This document shows, one piece after another, positions 14,154-22,113 of a stretch of 50,015 nucleotides of DNA. The notes beneath the pieces were generated by a model. The model was not told the origin of the DNA. It was given only the letters and a program-made list of their open reading frames with translations, and ran no database searches. Location of the stretch: the IMG/VR virus record IMGVR_UViG_3300044822_000273, positions 1 to 50,015 of that record. One strand, written 5' to 3'. This DNA comes from a virus. The translations under genes were made by a program, and so were the position numbers. How positions within the stretch are numbered: the first letter of the stretch is position 1; each line of letters begins with the position of its first letter.

Positions 14154-14422
14154 GCGCCCCTGTCGGTCGGTACGTCGCGCATCTCTTCGAGCGCGATCAG
14201 GAGAAAGCCGTACGCGCGCGCCGCGCACGCCGAGGCGTGGCTCGGATCCTCGAAGCGACCGCTCTTGCCCGGCCCCTCGCCGGCCTGGGGCGGAAGGACC
14301 TCCCCGCAGTCCACGAGCTCGGCCACGGCGAGACGTACCAGATCGTCGGGCGCCGCGATCCCCCGGCGGAACCGCTCAAGCGCGCCGACGTAGGCCGAGC
14401 CGGTCTTGCACGCTAGGGGCAT
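14150..14422 (-). CDS. Small hypothetical phage protein
   Basis: A 90-residue protein from the ATG at 14422, overlapping the upstream gene by 10 bases and the lipoprotein gene by 4. It is helical, with DDLVRLAVAELVDCGEVLPP and RAYGFLLIALEEMRDV. No signal peptide, no known family. Confidence 0.5.
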   Translation of the reverse strand: MPLACKTGSAYVGALERFRRGIAAPDDLVRLAVAELVDCGEVLPPQAGEGPGKSGRFEDPSHASACAARAYGFLLIALEEMRDVPTDRGA

Positions 14423-14739
14423 GCGCCCTGGGCCCCTGCGCAGTCGTTGACGGCCGCGGCACTGCCCGCGTCGAGGATGCAGTCGACGTCGACCGGCGTA
14501 TCGCCGCGGGCCAGGAGCCTCTGGAAGCCCAGCGTGCACGTGGCCATCGTCGAGCAGCCGAGCTGCGTGACGACGTGGGTGCAGAGGGTGGCAACCGATG
14601 CGGCGTTGCGCGCGGCGTCTGTCGTCGTGATCGTGATGGGCGGATCGTTCGGCAGGGCGGAGCCGCACTGGCAGAAGAGCAGGCCGGCGAGGCTGAGCGC
14701 GAAGCCGCCGAGGAGAGAGAGGCCGATCGCTCGGATCAC
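14413..14739 (-). CDS. Putative exported Cys-rich small protein
   Basis: A 108-residue protein with an N-terminal hydrophobic helix MIRAIGLSLLGGFALSLAGL and LLFCQCGS as a possible lipobox, then a Cys-rich exported part (Cys at intervals suggesting disulphides, ending DCAGAQGACP). The ATG at 14739 overlaps the peptidase stop as ATGA. Confidence 0.5.
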   Translation of the reverse strand: MIRAIGLSLLGGFALSLAGLLFCQCGSALPNDPPITITTTDAARNAASVATLCTHVVTQLGCSTMATCTLGFQRLLARGDTPVDVDCILDAGSAAAVNDCAGAQGACP

Positions 14740-15614
14740 GAGGGCGCCTTGGCAAGTTCAGCGTTGATGAGGCGGAACGACGAGCCGCGCGCCCCGTAGG
14801 CCATGACGAACTGCTCGGAGACCCAGACGCAGCCGGGCACGTGGCAGAGCGGGCTCCAGGTGGTTGCCCAGTGGTTGAGGCAAAGGAAGATCAACGAGCC
14901 GTCTGCCGCGGGCGCAACGTCGATGACGCTGATCTCGTGGTTGGTCGGGTTGTTCGTGGTGGGGGCGCCGAGAACATCAGCGCCCGTCGCGTTCTGGAAC
15001 GCGGGGTCGTCGGCGTCGATGTCGAAGGCAACGCCGCGCCCGAGCCTGCCGTCCGGCAGCGGCTGGAGTGCTTGGGCGACGGCGGTGACGAGCGCTTGGC
15101 CCGTCTCCGCGATCCCTGCGTAGACGCCGTTGACGAGCGGAATCCTGGGCGCGCTGTCGGCTGCCTGAACGAAACTCTCGGCCTGCCCGAACGTGCTGAC
15201 GTCGTAGGGCCACTCGCTCTCCAGCGACGGGCCCTCGGCGTAGAGTGCCATGACCGCGATCGACGGCTCAAGGCCGTCGTCCGTGATCGTCGTCGTGTCG
15301 GGCACGCCGTTGATCTTCTGCGTCATGCGCAGCGACCGCGTGTAGCCCGCCATCGGCGACAGGATCATCGGCGTGCCTTGGCCGGCGAGCGATAGGCCGA
15401 GCAGATCCCGCCAGATCGTGAAGGCCACGCATGAGCCCAGCGAGCCCTGGTTTCCGACGCCGCCGATCGCAGGCAGCAGCGTGTAGTTCTGCGTCGCGGG
15501 CAGGCTCGCTTTGGGCCGAGGCACGCCCAGGCCGGGCAGCTGGTGGTGCGGGACCATACCCGCCGCCAGCGCCCGCCCCGTCGCATCCGGCTTGAAGCCG
15601 CGGCCGAGATTCAC
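14736..15614 (-). CDS. Papain-family (C1-like) cysteine peptidase
   Basis: A 292-residue protein from a GTG at 15614 overlapping the previous stop (GTGA). The catalytic triad region of C1A peptidases is visible: GNQGSLGSCVAFT with Cys62 (papain QGxCGSCWAF), a late NHEISVIDV with the His, and LNHWATTWS with the Asn (papain NSWGxxWG). There is no obvious signal peptide. Papain-like enzymes are unusual phage endolysins; it could cut peptide cross-bridges, process virion proteins or attack host surface proteins. Its position beside a membrane protein gene fits a lysis or delivery role. Confidence 0.72.
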   Translation of the reverse strand: MNLGRGFKPDATGRALAAGMVPHHQLPGLGVPRPKASLPATQNYTLLPAIGGVGNQGSLGSCVAFTIWRDLLGLSLAGQGTPMILSPMAGYTRSLRMTQKINGVPDTTTITDDGLEPSIAVMALYAEGPSLESEWPYDVSTFGQAESFVQAADSAPRIPLVNGVYAGIAETGQALVTAVAQALQPLPDGRLGRGVAFDIDADDPAFQNATGADVLGAPTTNNPTNHEISVIDVAPAADGSLIFLCLNHWATTWSPLCHVPGCVWVSEQFVMAYGARGSSFRLINAELAKAPS

Positions 15615-16270
15615 GAGTGCGTGCGCGCCCGAATGGCCTTCGCTTCGGCCCGCGCCGCCGCGCGATCGACGAGCTTGACGGTGCCCGACGACGGATCGGA
15701 GACAGCGAGCACAGATCCGGCATCGACCGACCCGGCGTCGCCCGCGGCCGAGAAGGCGTCGACGATCGTGACGATGTCGCCCGTCAGCCCCTGCGGGATG
15801 TTCGCCGCGCACGCCGTCTGCACGGCGGTCGCCACGACCAGCGCCGGGCCGCTCGGCAGAAGGCCGTCGGCGAGTTGGTCGAGGACGCACACGTAGCCTT
15901 CGACCGTCAGCGCCGTCTGCACCGTGTTCGGCGCGACGGGGCCGCCGGGGCAGCCGGCGACGGACGGCACGACGAGTGCGAGCAAGACGCCGATGGTCGC
16001 CGTCAGGACGAGCGAGCGCACCGAGGCGAAGCCGGCCTGTCCGCCGGTGGACGACGTCGTTGCCGCGGACTTGGCGCTCGCCTGCTTCACGAGCGCGGCG
16101 AGCCCTACGACGACGACGATCGCCTTCTGGACCGGGGCCACGAACGCGGGATCGACCGTCCCGACGAGCGCCAGGATTTCCTTGGCGTACGCCGCGGCGA
16201 AGATGCCCAGGACGAGCACGAAGTGGATAGGGTCGACCTTCGCCAGGAAGGCTTTGAGCTTGTCGAACAT
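15611..16270 (-). CDS. Membrane protein, holin-like candidate
   Basis: A 219-residue protein with three hydrophobic segments: HFVLVLGIFAAAYAKEIL, QKAIVVVVGLAALVKQ and LVLTATIGVLLALVVPSVAG. The last is followed by a Cys and an exported Ala-rich domain. The small N-terminal part (MFDKLKAFLAKVDP) is amphipathic. Its position just before the peptidase fits a holin or pinholin with an extra domain, but the size is large for a holin. Confidence 0.5.
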   Translation of the reverse strand: MFDKLKAFLAKVDPIHFVLVLGIFAAAYAKEILALVGTVDPAFVAPVQKAIVVVVGLAALVKQASAKSAATTSSTGGQAGFASVRSLVLTATIGVLLALVVPSVAGCPGGPVAPNTVQTALTVEGYVCVLDQLADGLLPSGPALVVATAVQTACAANIPQGLTGDIVTIVDAFSAAGDAGSVDAGSVLAVSDPSSGTVKLVDRAAARAEAKAIRARTHS

Positions 16271-16341
16271 GATGGAGGACTCCGTGCCCGCGTGGGGTGC
16301 AGGTGGTTGCGTACTGCGAGGCGGCGCGACCCGCGCGCCGT

Positions 16342-16815
16342 TCAGTGGGGGCTGGGAAGGTCGGGGTGGCCGAAGAGTCCCAGAACGAAGGCCAGGACGG
16401 TGACGAGCAGGGCGATCGCGCCCATGACGAGCTTGACGTTTCGGACGCGGTCGTCGGCGATTTGCCGCGCTTCGTGGCGATCCTTGTCCGCCTTGGCTTC
16501 CGCACGGGCCCGGTCGCGCTCGGCCCTGGCCTCGAGATCGTCGCGCGCCTGCTTCTCGCCGGCGAGCCGCGCTTCGGCGATGGCCCGCGCCTGGCGGTCC
16601 GCCGCGCTTTGCTGGCGCACGTCCTCGAGCTGCTCTTGCAGATCGCGCGTCTTGGCCGCGTTCTCGGCGAGGAGTTCGAGCACGTCCTGCTGTGGGAACG
16701 ACCCGGTCGCCGTCGGGCGCAGCGAGAGCGCCTTGCTCATCTCGGTGACGCTGTAGACGCCCGCGGCCGGGGTCAGGCGCTTGGGTGGCATCGGGGGAGG
16801 CGGAGGAGGCGTCAC
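16342..16815 (-). CDS. Coiled-coil protein with C-terminal TM helix
   Basis: A 157-residue protein from a GTG at 16815. A Pro-rich start (MTPPPPPPMPPKRL) leads to a long charged coiled coil (LEDVRQQSAADRQARAIAEA onward). A C-terminal membrane helix VMGAIALLVTVLAFVLGLFG follows. Tail-anchored with the coil probably cytoplasmic. A spanin- or tail-associated role is possible; no family recognised. Confidence 0.5.
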   Translation of the reverse strand: MTPPPPPPMPPKRLTPAAGVYSVTEMSKALSLRPTATGSFPQQDVLELLAENAAKTRDLQEQLEDVRQQSAADRQARAIAEARLAGEKQARDDLEARAERDRARAEAKADKDRHEARQIADDRVRNVKLVMGAIALLVTVLAFVLGLFGHPDLPSPH

Positions 16816-17228
16816 GGCATCATCAGCTTGCGCAGGGCGAGGTGGAGGATCACGGCGAAGCCGCCGCCCAACGCCGCACCGAGCAGCACGAACGCGGCGA
16901 ACGTGAGCCGACCGATCGGGGTCAGGCGCTGGTTCAAGACGATCACGTGCGCCGAGATGGTGCGGACCGCGTTGTCGATGCTCGCCGTGGTGTTCGCCAT
17001 GGCGGCGAGCGACGCGTGAAGCTTGCCGTACCCGATCACGAGGTCGTCGATCTTCTCGGACCGCGCCGACAGCACCTCGAGCTTGACGATCGCCGTTGTG
17101 CAGAGCGCCTGCACGACTTCGAGCGACGCCGGCTCTTCGGACCGCGTGAGGGCCAGCTCCGGTTTGGCTGCCTCGACGGCTTCGACGGCCGTAGCGTGGC
17201 GGCTGCCGTTGCCGTTGGATTCGCTCAC
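16812..17228 (-). CDS. Small membrane protein
   Basis: A 138-residue protein from a GTG at 17228 (GTGA overlap). The soluble N-terminal helical part (KIDDLVIGYGKLHASLAAMA) precedes one C-terminal hydrophobic helix, LTFAAFVLLGAALGGGFAVI. It shares tail-anchored design with its downstream neighbour and may act with it. Confidence 0.5.
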   Translation of the reverse strand: MSESNGNGSRHATAVEAVEAAKPELALTRSEEPASLEVVQALCTTAIVKLEVLSARSEKIDDLVIGYGKLHASLAAMANTTASIDNAVRTISAHVIVLNQRLTPIGRLTFAAFVLLGAALGGGFAVILHLALRKLMMP

Positions 17229-17788
17229 GGGCTCACGTCCTGTAGTGCGCGCTCGTCTTCGTCCGTTGGAGCCAGCGCCTGGTCTGGCACTTCGCGGCGC
17301 ATGACCGAGTGGCCCGCGTCGACATCATGCAGGCCGAGCGCGTGACCGATCTCGTGGAGCGGGACCGATTCCCAGCCTCCGCGGGCGAGCGCGTCGACGT
17401 CGAGTTCGATCCGATCAGGCGGGACGAAGCAGCCGAGCGCGTGCGAGCAGGCGCCTTCGAGATGGCGGCGGGCCAGGATGCGGATCGTGCGGGGCGAGGC
17501 GCCTTGCGCGAAGGCGTCCGCCGGCGAGCGCGCGCGCAGGTGCAGCGTCGGCACGGCGCGGTTCCACTCCTGGACTGCGCCGAGGATCGCGCTGCGCTCG
17601 GCGGGGGCGAAGGACGCGTCGACGACGATCTCGAGGCCGTCGGGGACGCGCTTGGAGGCGAAGAGGCACGCGGAGTCCTGCGTCGGATCGCAGCCCTGCG
17701 GCATCGCGTGGGGGACGACGGGGTCGATGCGATCCAGGGTCGCCTGGGAGCAGGCGGCGAGGAGGAGGGGGAGGGCGGCGCGGATCAT
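17225..17788 (-). CDS. Matrixin-like metalloprotease lipoprotein
   Basis: A 187-residue protein. A short signal MIRAALPLLLAACS with lipobox LAAC predicts a lipid-anchored exported protein. The metzincin zinc site HEIGHALGLHDVDAGHSVM near 145-163 has all three His and the Glu, followed by a Met (HSVM) at the Met-turn position, as in matrixins. The upstream EIVVDASFAP and AVQEWNRAVPTLHLRAR fit the matrixin beta-sheet and helix A. A lipidated matrixin encoded by a phage is unusual; it may act on host envelope proteins or superinfecting phage. It could also be a moron expressed in the lysogen. Confidence 0.72.
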   Translation of the reverse strand: MIRAALPLLLAACSQATLDRIDPVVPHAMPQGCDPTQDSACLFASKRVPDGLEIVVDASFAPAERSAILGAVQEWNRAVPTLHLRARSPADAFAQGASPRTIRILARRHLEGACSHALGCFVPPDRIELDVDALARGGWESVPLHEIGHALGLHDVDAGHSVMRREVPDQALAPTDEDERALQDVSP

Positions 17789-17795
17789 GAGGTTC

Positions 17796-18611
17796 TTATG
17801 AAGCGTTGATGCCGTAACGCGTTGCCGCCCACGCGAAGAGCTGCATGCGCTGCGTCGACGTGGGTAGGGTGGAGTAGATCACGAGCTTGGCGATCTTCCG
17901 GTTGTTGCCCGTGACCGTGTTCAGGCTGTAGCGGTTTCCGACCGTGAGCCCGGTAAGGGTCGTCGTGCCGATCGACCCTACCTGCGTCGTGGCGGTCTGC
18001 GAGTTGTTAATGTAGAGCGTCCCGGAGCCCGAAAAGATCGCAAAGAAGACGGCGGGGGTGTTGATCGTGGAGCTACCCTGGGTAGCCGAGCCGCCGGCGA
18101 AGAGACTCCACGTGTTGTTGCCCTCACCACCGGCCGTCATCGCCATGCGGTTGGTCGAGACGGTACCGTCAAAAGGGAAGTCCGCCGTGACGTTGCCAAA
18201 CGTGCCGTCGACCTCGCCCACGACGAAGAACCCGCACGGCTGCGACACGGACAGCGATGAGATGACAAGCCCCTGGTTCTGCCCCGCGAACAGGACGCTA
18301 TTGTGGCCGCCGTAGCTGGAGTCCGCGGCGACGAGTGACGGGAAGTTGGAGCCGATGCTCGCCGTCTGGCCGCTGCCGCTGAGCACGTCTCTCCAGGAAG
18401 ACACCGACGTGGTGCCGGTGACCCCGTAGTCGGCGTCGAGGTCGAGCAGCACGCCGGGCAGCTGCTCCGGGCGGAAGGGACTTCCGTAGTCCCCCCCAAT
18501 CCCCATTCCCACCCCCATGCCCATCCCAACCCCCATGCACTGCGCAGGAGTCGGGCGCAGGACACGCCGCTTCGGCCGCGCGATGCCGCGCTCGGGACAA
18601 ACGATATGCAT
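17796..18611 (-). CDS. Fibre-like protein with LamG/concanavalin-type fold
   Basis: A 271-residue protein from the ATG at 18611. The N-terminus carries a short MG-repeat (MGVGMGMGVGMGIGG). The rest is a beta-rich domain with LPGVLLDLDADYGVTGTTSV and GLTVGNRYSLNTVTGNNRKI, ending in LFAWAATRYG, the pattern of LamG-like domains in phage fibres that bind glycans. Related in layout to 18665-19684. Likely a host-recognition or accessory virion protein. Confidence 0.5.
   Translation of the reverse strand: MHIVCPERGIARPKRRVLRPTPAQCMGVGMGMGVGMGIGGDYGSPFRPEQLPGVLLDLDADYGVTGTTSVSSWRDVLSGSGQTASIGSNFPSLVAADSSYGGHNSVLFAGQNQGLVISSLSVSQPCGFFVVGEVDGTFGNVTADFPFDGTVSTNRMAMTAGGEGNNTWSLFAGGSATQGSSTINTPAVFFAIFSGSGTLYINNSQTATTQVGSIGTTTLTGLTVGNRYSLNTVTGNNRKIAKLVIYSTLPTSTQRMQLFAWAATRYGINAS
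18491..18536 (-). repeat. G-run tract encoding the MG repeat
   Basis: On the minus strand, at least six runs of three or more G separated by 1-3 bases (for example GGGGGTTGGGATGGG). It codes for MGVGMGMGVGMGIG in the fibre-like protein, and the sequence could form a G-quadruplex. Confidence 0.6.
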
Positions 18612-18664
18612 GGGTGCTCCTCGGCCCACACACGGGCCGGACTCAGCGCCGCGCGCGAGTCGAA

Positions 18665-19684
18665 TCAGACGGTGATCGAGTACTTCGCCCCGAGGTAGCC
18701 GATGATGCCGCCGTACTGCGACGTATTGACGACCCACGGTTGCGTGTAGCACAGGACATCGCCGTACAAGCCCGCGACGCCCGGGGCGCCTCCGCCCGTG
18801 TTGCGCCCGCCGACGACGATCACGTTGTTACCGCCCGTCCCCGATCCGGGCGTCGGGAAAGACGACGTGGCCGCGGTCCCGCCGTTCTCCGCTACGAACC
18901 CGGTTCCGGTCGATCCCGCCGACGCAAATCCGCCTGCGATGATCGACGGCGCGAGCACCGGCGTGCCCGACTCCGCCGTGCCGTACGGGAGCGTGGGCTG
19001 GTCGCAGATGTACTTCCACGCGTTGGGGTTGCCCGAGTTGTTGTTGAGGCACAGACACCAACTCCACGGGTAGTAGTTGTCGTAGAGGCCGGAGTACGAC
19101 GTCGACACGTTCGACGGGTACACGACGACGAACACGGCATTGTTCGCGAACGTCGACGAAACGGGGTTGACGGCGGTCTGGCAGTAGCTTGTCGTCGACC
19201 CGAAGAATTTGACCGCCGCGGCGCCGTTGATCGTGTAGCCCGTATTGGGCGGGACCGATCCGACGTTCGTGCAAGGGTGGGAACTGCCCGAGGAGTCGGG
19301 CCAAGAGGTCATGCTCGACCCCGAGGTCACGACCGTGCTTGGCGTCAGCCACTGGTACAGTCCCGCGTAGAAGGTCGGAGCCGGGAACGACGACTGGCCA
19401 TCCGGGCCCAGCATCCACGAGCCCAGTCCCGCGGGGGGCGGCGCCATGCACTGCCACACCTCGTCGATCCGCATGTCCATCGCGAGCAGGCGCCGCAGGT
19501 TGTCTCGCCCCCGCGCGCCGCGCGTGCGGTAGGCCAAGCGGCTCGGCATGAGGTTCCAACCGAGCATGTTGTTCGGCGACTCGCGCGCGATGAGCTCGAG
19601 GCGCGGATCGAAGAACCGGCCCCGGCTGTCACATGCGCCGCGGCGCGCGAAGGCGTGCGTGCTCGTGCGTGCGAGCTCGATCAT
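18665..19684 (-). CDS. Fibre-like protein, glycan-binding candidate
   Basis: A 339-residue protein. A basic N-terminal region with FDPRLELIARESPNNMLGWN is followed by a beta-rich Ser/Thr/Gly domain, including FYAGLYQWLTPSTVVTSGSS and VVVGGRNTGGGAPGVAGLYG. The C-terminal QYGGIIGYLGAKYSITV is typical of jelly-roll/LamG fibres. The start ATG at 19684 has a GGAGG ribosome-binding site lying beside the IS-like palindrome 19693-19725. Probably a tail fibre or adhesin. Confidence 0.5.
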   Translation of the reverse strand: MIELARTSTHAFARRGACDSRGRFFDPRLELIARESPNNMLGWNLMPSRLAYRTRGARGRDNLRRLLAMDMRIDEVWQCMAPPPAGLGSWMLGPDGQSSFPAPTFYAGLYQWLTPSTVVTSGSSMTSWPDSSGSSHPCTNVGSVPPNTGYTINGAAAVKFFGSTTSYCQTAVNPVSSTFANNAVFVVVYPSNVSTSYSGLYDNYYPWSWCLCLNNNSGNPNAWKYICDQPTLPYGTAESGTPVLAPSIIAGGFASAGSTGTGFVAENGGTAATSSFPTPGSGTGGNNVIVVGGRNTGGGAPGVAGLYGDVLCYTQPWVVNTSQYGGIIGYLGAKYSITV

Positions 19685-19692
19685 GTGCCTCC

Positions 19693-19725
19693 GAAAGCTC
19701 CGTCCTTTAGGGCGGGGTTGATTAC
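19693..19725. repeat. Dispersed IS605-type right-end palindrome
   Basis: GAAAGCTCCGTCCTTTAGGG continuing to CGGGGTTGATTAC. Differs from the 2281 and 10735 copies by one base. Its TTAC is the complement of the G-TAA stop of the 19722-20246 gene. Confidence 0.85.
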
Positions 19726-20246
19726 TGCAGGTACCGGTACTGCACGAGCGCCGAGACGTTGTAGTGGTTCAGGTTGTCGGTCGTGACTTGGACAATCACC
19801 GCCGACGTCCCGCTGTTCAGGACGAGCGCGGCGCCCCAGTTGCTGGGCGGGGAGCCCGAGTTCGTACCCGACGTGAAGGGCTGGATCTGCGCACTACCCT
19901 CCGAGACGTAGCTGCCGGACCCGGCGTAGACCCAGGACCACGTCATTTTGTAGCCGGCGGAGATCGTCCCCGACACGGCCCACACGTCGACCTCGCAGTC
20001 GACGCGTAGCTTGCCCGAGGTGATCGGCGCGCCGCTCTGCCCTGGAAGCAAGAGCTGCGGCAGGATCCCCTGCGGCGCGATCGTCACGCTCGAGTAGGCC
20101 GCGCTCGTGGTCTGGCCGGTCCACTGCTGGTTGCCGGTGATGACGATGTTGCACGGCGAGGCCGAGGTGGGCGTCCACGTCGAGGTCCCCGAGATCGAGG
20201 GACTCTGCAGTGGGTATTGCTGGCCGAAAAGGCCGTCTAGCCACAT
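19722..20246 (-). CDS. Virion/fibre-associated beta-rich protein
   Basis: A 174-residue protein beginning MWLDGLFGQQYPL with a beta-rich body (LRVDCEVDVWAVSGTISAGY, VIVQVTTDNLNHYNVSALVQ). Its small size and the Ser/Gly/Thr composition resemble accessory fibre or baseplate-tip proteins. No specific family recognised. Confidence 0.45.
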   Translation of the reverse strand: MWLDGLFGQQYPLQSPSISGTSTWTPTSASPCNIVITGNQQWTGQTTSAAYSSVTIAPQGILPQLLLPGQSGAPITSGKLRVDCEVDVWAVSGTISAGYKMTWSWVYAGSGSYVSEGSAQIQPFTSGTNSGSPPSNWGAALVLNSGTSAVIVQVTTDNLNHYNVSALVQYRYLQ

Positions 20247-20290
20247 GTGTCCCTACCTCCGCGCACGAAAGATCGTGCGATCGTCTGTCG

Positions 20291-21169
20291 CTACGTGTTG
20301 GCGCGGTAGTGCGTGCCGATGGCGAGCGCGCCGCCGTACAGCGCGATGGTCTGTCCGCCCGAACCGATGAACGGAGCGAACTGCAGGTCGATGGCGAACG
20401 TCGACGTCCCCGATACGTTGGCAGCGAAGCCGGCCAACGAGAATCCCGTCGTGGGGATCGGGTTGGCGAAGCTCTGGCTCGAGCCGCTCATCAGCGAGGA
20501 GCCCGAGGGCGTGCGGAGAAAGAGCGCCGCTTGCCCCCCGAACACGGTGGTCGTGTTGCTGAAAGACGCGATGGTGCCGGTCACGCGCACCTCGAGCAGG
20601 TCCCCGTACGCCCAGCATGGCGCCGGCGACACGCTCCCGAGATTGAGCAGGTCGCTGGCGAGCGTCAGGGTGTTGAGTCCGACGTTCGTGACGGACGACC
20701 ACGCCGCCGCCGTGGACGGAAACGGGTCAGTGTAGGTGCGGCTATACAGCCGGTAGATCCGTTGCTGGCCCGTGCGTTCGTAGAGCCATGGCATGTAGTT
20801 GTTCAGCCCGGCCGTGCCGACCCCGATGTTGGCCGAGTTGAGATTGTCGAGAAGGTCGCTGATGATCTGGATCTGCGGCGTGATCGCCAGATCCGTGGCG
20901 TAGCCTTGCGCCGAGGCCTGGGCCGACATCGTGGCGGCCGTGGTTCCGTTCAGCGCGAAGGCCGTTCCGCTCTTGGCGGTGACGGTGTACAGGCCGTCGG
21001 CGTGCAGTGTGCCCTCGAGCCGCACGGTATCGCCCGTTGCCACGCTGCTCGTGAGCGAGGTGGTCACCACGCACGGCGTCGCGCTCGTGATGCTCGCGAC
21101 GGCCCAGCGCTGACCGTTTCCGCTTTGCGACGCTACCTGCGTCGCGTTGGCGTTGATGTTCTGCGGCAT
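20291..21169 (-). CDS. Putative tail fibre or baseplate-distal protein
   Basis: A 292-residue protein. The true start is the ATG at 21169, overlapping the upstream stop as TGATG. Beta-rich, with TPCVVTTSLTSSVATGDTVR and LEGTLHADGLYTVTAKSGTA, an Ig-like or SH3-like strand set, then FAPFIGSGGQTIALYGGALA. The position after a tail protein I-like gene is where fibres sit in Mu-type phages. A long in-frame extension upstream is a shadow of other tail genes. Confidence 0.5.
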   Translation of the reverse strand: MPQNINANATQVASQSGNGQRWAVASITSATPCVVTTSLTSSVATGDTVRLEGTLHADGLYTVTAKSGTAFALNGTTAATMSAQASAQGYATDLAITPQIQIISDLLDNLNSANIGVGTAGLNNYMPWLYERTGQQRIYRLYSRTYTDPFPSTAAAWSSVTNVGLNTLTLASDLLNLGSVSPAPCWAYGDLLEVRVTGTIASFSNTTTVFGGQAALFLRTPSGSSLMSGSSQSFANPIPTTGFSLAGFAANVSGTSTFAIDLQFAPFIGSGGQTIALYGGALAIGTHYRANT

Positions 21170-22113
21170 CAGGTGACTCCAGGCATGTACGCGGCGGTGT
21201 TGGTCCGCGCGGTCACGTAGGTCGACACGCCCGAGTACGTGCCGCCGTAGTAGTAGGTGCCGGCATAGGTCCCGCTCAGATACGTGCCCGACGCGGTCGA
21301 GGCCTTCTCGGTGCGCCCGTAGTGCCCATCGGGCAGCTTCGAGGTGCCCGAGGTCGGTTGGAACCATGTCGTGTCGAAGCTGATGATCACGAACGGCACC
21401 CACGCCCCGGCGCCTTTTAGCTGGGTCACGAGCGACACAATCGCCTGCGCTTGCGCCTGCGTCCCGCTCCACCCGCACGACGACGGGCACTGGCCCGAGA
21501 CAAGCCCGGCTGCGCCGGATACCGGTGCGCGCGACCAGAGGCCGGGCGCGCAAAGGATCACCCAGGTGCGCCACCACGCGATGCTCGTCCCCACGGCCGT
21601 CGTACCCTGGTACGGAGCGGACAGCGCGTCCCAGTCCCACACCTTCGGGTTGTTCGGCTGCGTGTGCGTGGGCGGGGTCGAGACGCTCGCCCCTGCGGCG
21701 AAGACGTCCCACGAGTCCGAGTCGGTGACGCACGCGGCGTAGACGCTGTTCGGGTACAGGCTCGAGACGAGCGCGGACAGGACCGACCACGCGTTGCCAG
21801 CCAGCTGCCACGACGATGGCGCGCCTTGCAGTCGGAGCGCGTAGATGTTGTTTGGCTCGCTCACTCCCTGCGGAATCTGCCAGTCCACGCCGAGCAGCGG
21901 CAGCGCGCTCGGATCGCCGAAGGGCGGCAGGTGTGCCAGCATGCCCTCGTCGATCTTCTCGATGAGGCCGTCCTGGCCGAGGCCAAAGCAGTACAGGAGC
22001 CGCTCGCCGACGCCGCCCGGCGGTCCGCCTGCGGTCGCCCCTTGCAGCCACGGGGGCGCGATCGCGACGATGAGGTCGCGGATTCCCGCCTTGGCCGGAG
22101 ACGGAAGAGCCAC
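21169..22113 (-). CDS. Tail protein I-like (gp48-like) or fibre-attachment protein
   Basis: A 314-residue protein from a GTG at 22113. The N-terminal region AGIRDLIVAIAPPWLQGATA and WQIPQGVSEPNNIYALRLQG fit the baseplate-edge proteins that follow gp47/J, and the order in Mu predicts gp48 here. The C-terminal repeats (SGTYLSGTYAGTYYYGGTYS) are Gly/Tyr rich. The central part is not recognised. Confidence 0.45.
   Translation of the reverse strand: MALPSPAKAGIRDLIVAIAPPWLQGATAGGPPGGVGERLLYCFGLGQDGLIEKIDEGMLAHLPPFGDPSALPLLGVDWQIPQGVSEPNNIYALRLQGAPSSWQLAGNAWSVLSALVSSLYPNSVYAACVTDSDSWDVFAAGASVSTPPTHTQPNNPKVWDWDALSAPYQGTTAVGTSIAWWRTWVILCAPGLWSRAPVSGAAGLVSGQCPSSCGWSGTQAQAQAIVSLVTQLKGAGAWVPFVIISFDTTWFQPTSGTSKLPDGHYGRTEKASTASGTYLSGTYAGTYYYGGTYSGVSTYVTARTNTAAYMPGVT

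Noticed and set aside
14736-16505. 589-codon frame with the peptidase
   Set aside because: The region above 15614 is Arg-rich and antisense-like; the GTG at 15614 forming the GTGA overlap is better supported.
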